Below are positions 57,151 to 64,000 of a stretch of DNA of 64,000 bases, piece after piece. Source of the DNA: Mitragyna speciosa (lineage: Eukaryota; Streptophyta; Magnoliopsida; Gentianales; Rubiaceae); assembly GCA_024721245.1 (NCBI GenBank), contig CM045565.1, forward strand, positions 6,634,001 through 6,698,000. Reading direction: 5' to 3'. Numbering within the stretch: the stretch's first letter is position 1; each line of letters starts with the position of its first letter. The notes below the pieces were generated by a model. The model saw only the letters and a program-made list of their open reading frames with translations, did no database searches and had not been told where the DNA came from. The position numbers and the translations under genes are program-made.

Positions 57151-60100
57151 CATGGTTCGCCATATCACCCGAGTCCGCGACGTATCGCCCGAGTTGTAAC
57201 TGGAACGGAGCCTACTGTTACAATACCGTTACCTGCATCATCTTTTGAGCTATATCGGATACATATTACCGATAAATCGGTAATATCCACCAGTATGAAT
57301 AATATGACACTGTATTGGTGAATATCGGCCGAGATCTCGGCGATATATGCCGATATGCACGTTATGAATCCAAAAACTTAGAGACGTAAACACAACTCTC
57401 CTTACTAAAAGGAAAACAAAAAATTGAAGAATAATAGTCACATACTAAAATGATCCATCAAAAATATTGTAAATTGTAGCAATTATTAAACATATTTCAT
57501 ACACACATAAAGGCAAGGAGCATATGCCTTTTGGGTAACAATGACAGGCCAATTGTATGTTCATCTCCATCGGATCTTGCATCCGCTGGGGAGGTCGCAA
57601 CTGCCGTAGTTTCATTCTTTCTTATGGACTTGGGCGTTCATAATTTTGGGTGTGCTTATTTGACTGTTACTATCCTTTAGCACTAGATTTTATTAAGTGC
57701 TGAAAACATAACCCAACTCTCTGTAGTCACATATATTCCCAGGTGTTGTGCAATAAAGAATAGTACTACATAGATCAACATTTGCAAATTATAGTATACA
57801 AACTTTATAACTTGTGAGAACAGTTTCCTCAATTGTAGGTTTAATCTTTCACCATGTCAGTTGGGATCAATCACTTGGGCATTGCAGTTGATCAATGATA
57901 AGTGCTAAAGTGTACTAGTTTTTAGTTGGTTTTTAGACTAGGTTTTTAGGGTTTTTTATGGATTTTCCTCTAGTTCTTAGCTATTTCTTCTTATTTTTGA
58001 GTTTAATAGCTAAATCGTGTGTTAAAGATAATTATTTGCATTATTCTTGTGTTTTCATAGGGTTTGTACATTGCGTCACCAATTTGGATGATATTTTAAG
58101 ATGATTTAAAGTTGGTGATGAGTTGAAGTCAAGAAACCCTCAAATTGGTGCAAAGAATCAATGGTAGAACAAGAATGGGAAAGAAATGGATTTGCAGCTC
58201 GGACTATGTTTCAGTATTTTGGTAATAACTCCAGATAGAGATATTGGATTGAGATGCTTCTTGAGCCATTTTAAAGCTAAGATGATGTTCTACAATTCAT
58301 ATGAAGACATCCAAGTCCAGTTCTCACAGTTTCGATGGTCCAATTTCCAAGTTACTGAAGCACATCTATCCTGTGAGGCAGTTCCGACCAGTTCCCAGTA
58401 TTTTGACTATATCTCGAGCTACAGAGCTTCAAATGACTTGATTTTTATTGTTTTGGAAAGCTATCGCAAGGGAGCTACAACTTTTGTGTTTTGAGGAAAA
58501 AGTTAATTCTGCCAGTCTTCGAGGTCAAATCTGACATGGAAGTAAAAATTGAGCTTCTAGTCCGCATCCGCGACGTCACCCGCAGCGTGATGACGACGCG
58601 GATGGGACCAGAAAGTCACGTATTCCATCCGCGGATGCGGCCGTGGCGCGGATGGCGCCGCGGCTCAGTCACGAAAACCTGCGATTTTCTTTGTTTTGGG
58701 AGGAATCTTTTAAAGGAAGAACCCTACCTCCTGGGAGACAATTATACACGCACCAAAGACATCAAAAACACACTTTTGCACACATCTAGAGAGATGTAGA
58801 GAGGAAAAAGCAAGAGTAGGGGGACAACTCAAGGGCTTCAATGGTGCAAAGCAAGAAAGTTTTATCAAGATACAAGGGAGGATTCAAGAGGGCTGCATGA
58901 GAATGAGCTTTCTCTTTCTTTCTTGTCTTTTGTTAATTGTATTCTTGTACTTATGAATTGGGTTGTTTATGATTTAGATGGGATGAACCCTAAATTCTTA
59001 TGTCTATGATTTCATTCTTTGTTTAATAAGAAGACCCACTTTGTTTTAGATTTATTCTTGAGTTTATTGGCTATTGAATTGGGATTTGCATGCTTCCTTA
59101 GATTCAATATTGATTTCATATAGTTGGATTGAGAAATCACCTATTTGATTAGATCATCTCTTGAATAAAGAGGCTTTCATGGGTTGCTAGAGATAGAATC
59201 ACATAAGTCTCCCCGGTTAGATTCAAACCTAACCAAAACCATAGAATCCATAGAAACTTAATGCTTCTTTTTGGGGTTTTGATTGAGAAGAGATTCCAAT
59301 CAATCAACCAAGGGGATAGGGGGTTAATACTTGAGAAAGATTGAACCTAATTAAGGGATTCTAGGGTCTAAGTGATTGGGTTATTCATTAATCAAGGTAT
59401 AGTCTTAGCATGCTTGATTTAGGGTATTCTTCATCTTGATTCGCCTCTACTTTTGTCCATTTTCTCTACTGACTTCTAGATTGTGGTTTGATTAGGTAAT
59501 TCGTTTAGTTAATTTGTATTTTCAATTAATTTGCCATTCGCTTTGTGAGGTTAGATAATAAAAAGAAGGTTAGTACTAGTACTCACATAGTCCCTGTGGG
59601 ATCGACACTCGGTACTTCTTGTACACTGTACTACTAGGAACGATAGGTGCACTTGCCTAAAGTATCCATAGTATAGCGAAATGGATTACCAATCAATTTA
59701 TGATGGAAATTGTTATTGAGAATATGGTAAGAACGCTTGTTTCTTTATGTCTTTGTATTTTGTAATATTATTTGATATGTATTTCTTTCTTTTCTTGTAT
59801 TCAAGTAAACATTACTACTTCCTTCGTATAATTTTTATTGTATTATATAAGATATAATAGTTTTATTCTTATATTTAAGTGATGTCATTTAAAATTGATG
59901 CTAAAATCATTTATTACTAATGTTACAAGGCTACGGTTAAGCAGCATTACTTTATTTAAATAATTAGTGACTATATATAACAATGTAAGTATTTAGTAAA
60001 TTTAATTTGATAGCTTTGTTAGTTATGGTATTTTTTATTTTTGGTAATTTTTTTAAATTTTTAAAAAAATTTTATATACTATAATGTGCGTATCACCCGA

Positions 60101-60177
60101 TATTCAGCCGATACACCGTGATGGATGTGGAACAATTGTGACCACGACACAACAGCGATCTGGGATAGCGAACCATG
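57151..60177. mobile_element. hAT-like element with terminal inverted repeats, split by a solo LTR
   Basis: The ends are CATGGTTCGCCATATCACCCG and the complement of CATGGTTCGCTATCCC. The flanks atgacaac (57143-57150) and atgaaaac (60178-60185) form an 8-bp target duplication with one mismatch. Inside each end are iterations of (t)atcggc/ccgata. About 1.2 kb remain when the nested LTR is removed. A minus-strand stretch at about 57560-57640 (ATSPADARSDGDEHTIG-like) might be transposase-exon debris, but this is weak. Superfamily assignment rests on duplication length. Confidence 0.65.
57896..59691 (+). repeat. solo LTR, 1796 bp (TGAT family)
   Basis: The borders are TGATAAGTGC and GGATTACCA, flanked by the perfect 5-bp repeat atcaa (57891-57895 and 59692-59696). 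It contains the family block gtgggatcgacactcggtac ... ggtgcacttgcc at about 59596-59656 and a GC-rich island (ccgcggatgcggccg, gcgccgcggc) at about 58563-58665. Two open frames at 58186-58799 overlap the island and are not convincing genes. Confidence 0.9.
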
Positions 60178-60185
60178 ATGAAAAC

Positions 60186-60908
60186 AGTTTAGAGCATAGC
60201 ATGTAAGGTGGTTCACACCATCCAGGATGACTCTGATGATACCTTATCAACTGATCTCTCACTTTCTTTTACTACTAAGCCTGAGGCCTTTTAAGGAGTT
60301 AGCTATTATAACCTACAAGTGTAGGAGGCTAAAGGGTTGTCCTTTAGTTGTTAATAGTTAGTTAGTTCAGTTTAGACTTTCTGTAGGAAGTTTTCTTTAC
60401 GATGTAAAGACTTTTCTATTTATCATTGATGTTTATAAAATTTGCTACTCTTGGTGTTAATGGATGCTTTCTTCTTGATTTATGGTATCATGGTGTTATA
60501 TTTTGATACATTCTTCTTATTCACTCTTTGATATGAAGCATCATCTAAGGGGAAGTTGTTCTAAAGGAGAGTTTTCCTAATTTTGATAATTCCAAAAGGG
60601 AGAATATATGTGTGTGAAATGTATATGTGACTCATTAGTCACATGTGTGTGTAATGAAATGTGCACGTGACTCATTAGGGATGTGTGTATGTAACTCATT
60701 TGAAATATTGATGCTCTTATTTGGAAAATATGACCTATCTTGATATATGATGTTATGATGTTCAAATTTACTCTTTATATATCACGGGTTTGTCATCATC
60801 AAAAAAAGGGAGAATATAATCCTAACTTTGATGATAACAAACCACAATGCCACTAATTATCCTTGTTTAGAGTTGTTGTTTAGTATTAAACAGAGTTTAA
60901 GTGGATGT
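60186..60908 (+). mobile_element. 3' end of the first retrotransposon derivative and start of its 3' LTR
   Basis: After the hAT element, the internal region resumes and runs to a purine tract (aaaaaaagggagaa at about 60803-60816), after which comes tataatcctaactttgatgataacaaacc, the characteristic opening of this LTR type. The LTR is cut after about 95 bp by the inverted second element at 60909. At 60600-60710 lies a local repeat of atgtgactcattag with tgtgtg. Confidence 0.55.
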
Positions 60909-62055
60909 TGTAGGCCCTTAGTGAAACCTAAGAGGGGACATGAATTAGGTTTTTTTTAAACCTTAACTTGGTTATAACAAATTTTCACAAGATAGAAATT
61001 TACTAAGTTGACTAAGTAATCAAATAAGTTTTTAATGCAATACATAAACTTGTAAGAATAATAACAAACTGAAATGTAAATAAAAAGGAGAGTCAATTTA
61101 TCAAACCACACAAACTCCCAAGTTTCACTAAACTTCAAGTTGTAGTTCACTTTGAATTTCTTCATTTAAGGTTGAATTTCTACCAACTTGTACAAGGAAC
61201 TCACTTCTCACTCACTTTAGACACTCTTCTAGTTCAGCTAAGAAATTTTACAGCATGCTTGCTAACCTTTTAACTATACAATTGAAGGATTGCACTCACA
61301 ATGAAGAACTCAAAAACTATCACACCATTACAAAGAAAATGAGATTTTCTTGCTCAAGATTACTATTCAATGCTTTTGTATGCTCAATACAACTATTACA
61401 TTAAATTTTGATTTCACTGCTTTTATACTTTATCAGAAATGGCCTTCAATTACCCTCCAATGATCAAGCATTAAATACAGAAAAAACTAGCTATTGGGGG
61501 GTTCGGACAGCCAAACTATAGGTTGTTATCCAAACCAACGTTTGAACTCTTCTCTTCTGAACTAAGTATAATTATTTCGGACGACCGAAGGAAGTGTTCG
61601 CCGTCCGAACCATCATCCGATTGATACTGAAGAGTTGTGCCTTTTCTAGAATATTTTTAGACGTTCGAAGAAGTCTCCAAAAGTGTGTTCGAAAGTTTCT
61701 GGAATTCTTGTAACTCTACAAGATGACTGAAAATACGTTCGAACTTGTGTTTGAAAGTTTCTAGAATTCTTTTGGTTTTGTTAGACAAATGACTAGATGT
61801 CTGAAACCTTATGCTCAAATGTCTAAAAGTTTCTAAAAATTCTAGGGCACTTTTGGACAGGTGATAGGACATCTGAAGTTCTCTCCAAACTGTCTTTGGA
61901 CGGCCGAAGCATGCACTAGTCATCCGAAAGAATGTCCGATCACCTTTGTTTTTTCAGTAGTGTTTTCAAAATCTGTAAAACACTTCACCAAATCACCAAA
62001 ATACTAAACATGTTTGATTAGTAATAATGTGGTTTGTTATCATCAAAATTAGGAT
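60909..62055 (-). repeat. LTR of a second, inverted retrotransposon derivative
   Basis: On the minus strand the LTR opens after a purine tract (AAAAAGGGGGAGAA) with TATAATCCTAATTTTGATGATAACAAACC, nearly identical to the LTR start at about 60818 in the opposite orientation. It ends with CCTCTTAGGTTTCACTAAGGGCCTACA-type sequence at 60909, a recurring plant LTR end. A stretch at 61490-61940 has many near-repeats of ggac(g/a)gccgaa and gttcgaac-type phrases. Confidence 0.6.
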
Positions 62056-64000
62056 TATATTCTCCCCCTTTTTGATGATGAGAAACCTATAGTGTATAGT
62101 GGCCACATCAACATATCGTCATCTAAGCAAAAGTCATCATCATATCATCATTTAAGCATACACTTATGACACATATCATTTAAGCATAAGTCATCATATC
62201 ATCATTTAAGCACAGTCATGACACATAACACGTGCTTGTTTGTACTTAAATGATCTTTCTCCCCCTTTTGGCACCATCAAAATTAGGAAATCATAAGGAT
62301 GCATTATCCCCCTTAATATAGCTCCCCGTCAAATGATGCATCATAAAAAATTAAGCAAACAATTTCAACATTGAAGCATAAGACGAGCACACAAAAGAAT
62401 GGGACAAAAAACATATTTTATAAACAAAACGAAATGTCTTTACAAAGAGATCAAACTAGTCAAAACTAAACAAAAATAACAAGACTAACATTTTAAACTA
62501 GACTAAACTAAAACTAAGCAGCTTCCTAAGGCTTTCTATGTTTATATGGTACAATAGCTAAGTCCTTAGATGACACCTTGGCTTGAATAGATGAAGGCGG
62601 TGTGAGAATAGCAGAGTGAGTCTTATCAGAGTCATCTGGAATAGTATGAGCCACCTCTCATGCAATACCCTAAACTATAGTCATAGATACCTCTGAAGGA
62701 GAATGTGGAAGTACAAGCAACTCATATACGTGAGTAGGAGACTGAGCAGGAGTCTAATAAGTATATCTTGGTACCTCTGGCTGAGAATGAACCAAGTCAA
62801 CTACTGCATCTTCTTCTTCTACTCCTTCTTCATCTTCTTTGTCTTCTTCTTTTGATTCTGCCAAGACTTGTTGCTTGCAGATGTTATATTGAGCTTGTGT
62901 GCCAATATTTATTCCCAAAGCTTGCACATACTTAACACATTCCAACTTCTTTTCAAAACTATGCAATTCCTTAAACATCTTGGCCTGATTTGCCTCGATT
63001 TTTAGTTGCTTGGCTTCCAAGTTATTCATTTGTTTGTACAATTTTTGAAACAAAGCCAGAAGATAGGAAAGTGTATGCTGAGATGTAGAAGAAGAGAGAA
63101 TAGAAGTGGGCTGAGCTGAAATAGAGGAAGATGGCTCAAAAATGGTGGGGGTGAAGATGGATGAAATGTAAAGGAAGAAGGAGGGGTAGATGTAAATGTA
63201 GGCTAAGTAGGAGTCTTAAAAGCCAGATATTGAGCCTTTTTTATCCACTCATCATTATGAAACATAAGGTAAAAGGTTTCAAAATGGGAACAAATAAAAG
63301 AAGGATTTTCAATAGTAGTACCCATGAGCAGAATGTGATAAAATTTGAATATTCAATAAGAAATTTTCCAAAAGGCATATTTCTTCGGGTATCAAAAATA
63401 TAATTAAGAATAAATTCACATATGGTAAACCCAAAGTCAAGTAGAATTTCCTTCTAAACACAATAAAACACATATAACTCCATCCTATATGGTTCACTAC
63501 GATGACCAAATATGGGAGTTAAAATATTAGTTGCCATTGCAAACAGAATTCTATGAATAGGACTTTAGGAGGATGGTTTAGTTTTAGCAGCTGTATTGAA
63601 AGTCACACTAAAGAAAGATTTAAGATTATCAAAATTAAATTGATGTTCAAATGTAACCCATTGTGAAAATTAAAAAAAAAATCTAGAAACTGGAGGATCT
63701 TCTTTGGATCTACATTTGAAAATATGGTTTATTTGAGTTGAATTAAAGACCAAATCAAATCCATTGACTCTAGAGATAATAGCATCAAATTCTCCTATTC
63801 TAAGATTGTAATTACCAAATTTTGACACACTGCTCGTTTTCTTACATTGGGAGACCTTTTCCTACTATTTGAAGTCAAATCCTTTTGGGTAAAAATGAGA
63901 AAGTCAACAATTTTAAGGGCAAAACATTAATTTTTTAATCATAAATATTTTTCATTAGATTTGCGGGGTTTAAATTCATTTTTTTTACTTTTATATCCAT
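62056..64000 (-). mobile_element. internal region of the second retrotransposon derivative, running off the window
   Basis: On the minus strand the region from 64000 down to 62056 includes remnants parallel to those at 48.1-57.1 kb: a segment like FLLNIQILSHSAHGYYY and LPYVNLFLIIFLIPEEICLL near 63309-63509, a Ser/Pro-rich stretch, the coiled-coil ORF at 62754-63053, and the terminal purine tract near 62060. It looks like a large non-autonomous LTR retrotransposon whose coding part is decayed. Its other LTR lies outside the window. Confidence 0.55.
62754..63053 (-). CDS. coiled-coil ORF of the second retrotransposon derivative
   Basis: A 99-codon open stretch begins with heptad-like sequence (FQKLYKQMNNLEAKQLKIEA, FKELHSFEKKLECVKYVQAL), continues NIGTQAQYNICKQQVLAE, turns strongly acidic (EEDKEDEEGVEEEDAV) and ends near VHSQPEVPRYTY. 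It is probably the 3' part of a longer frame, since a related, broken version lies at 56790-57010 on the plus strand. Function unknown; oligomerisation is inferred from the coiled coil. Confidence 0.45.
   Translation of the reverse strand: MFQKLYKQMNNLEAKQLKIEANQAKMFKELHSFEKKLECVKYVQALGINIGTQAQYNICKQQVLAESKEEDKEDEEGVEEEDAVVDLVHSQPEVPRYTY

Noticed and set aside
58186..58799. Two 102-codon plus-strand frames
   Set aside because: They lie inside a solo LTR and overlap its GC-rich island; no family resemblance.

Overview
This is AT-rich nuclear DNA from a flowering plant, probably a eudicot. The evidence is plant-type transposons (CACTA/EnSpm, hAT, Mutator-like, Ty1/copia, Ty3-like solo LTRs), GT-AG introns with U-rich flanks, plant-like proteasome and FEN1 gene fragments, and a two-exon cysteine-rich (defensin-like) peptide gene. 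There are no operons and no convincing rRNA or tRNA genes. Almost the whole window is layered transposable elements; the only candidate host gene that looks intact is the defensin-like gene at 34471-37330 (minus). All readings below are by eye; no search was run.

Layout. 1-3.6 kb: a minus-strand cluster of host-gene debris (RPN11 first exon, an intronless decayed RPN9 copy, and a possible farnesyl-diphosphate-synthase exon). 4.5-7.0 kb: a decayed CACTA-type element or elements with TGACGACA subterminal repeats. 7.0-9.2 kb: the 3' half of a dead copia element, itself hit by a 610-bp hAT element with a perfect 8-bp target duplication. 9314-9638: a Mutator-type MITE with a 9-bp duplication. 11.2-12.4 kb: two tandem copies of a GT/GA-rich repeat; the second copy is split by the main element.

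12444-34179 is a complete 21.7-kb CACTA transposon. It has CACTACAAGAAAAAT ends, a TTA target duplication, palindromic subterminal arrays at both ends, a TNPA-like gene that splices in silico to one open frame of 522 codons, and a TNP2/TNPD-type transposase gene with one frameshift and a 100-N assembly gap. Between the transposase genes and the right array lie about 8 kb of unrelated DNA, including what looks like a captured FEN1 exon carrying the PCNA-binding motif. TNPD would cut the ends and TNPA would bind the subterminal motifs; both genes read from the 34179 end toward the 12444 end.

34.2-43.8 kb: the defensin-like gene, then a MITE-like host sequence containing two nested solo LTRs with perfect 5-bp duplications. 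43.8-64 kb: a deep nest. An LTR remnant holds a 2.7-kb solo LTR (44793-47469). A large retrotransposon derivative (remnants at about 48.0-60.9 kb) is broken by a 7.7-kb copia element (48534-56212) and by a hAT-like element (57151-60177) that holds another solo LTR (57896-59691). A second, oppositely oriented relative begins at about 60909 and runs off the window.
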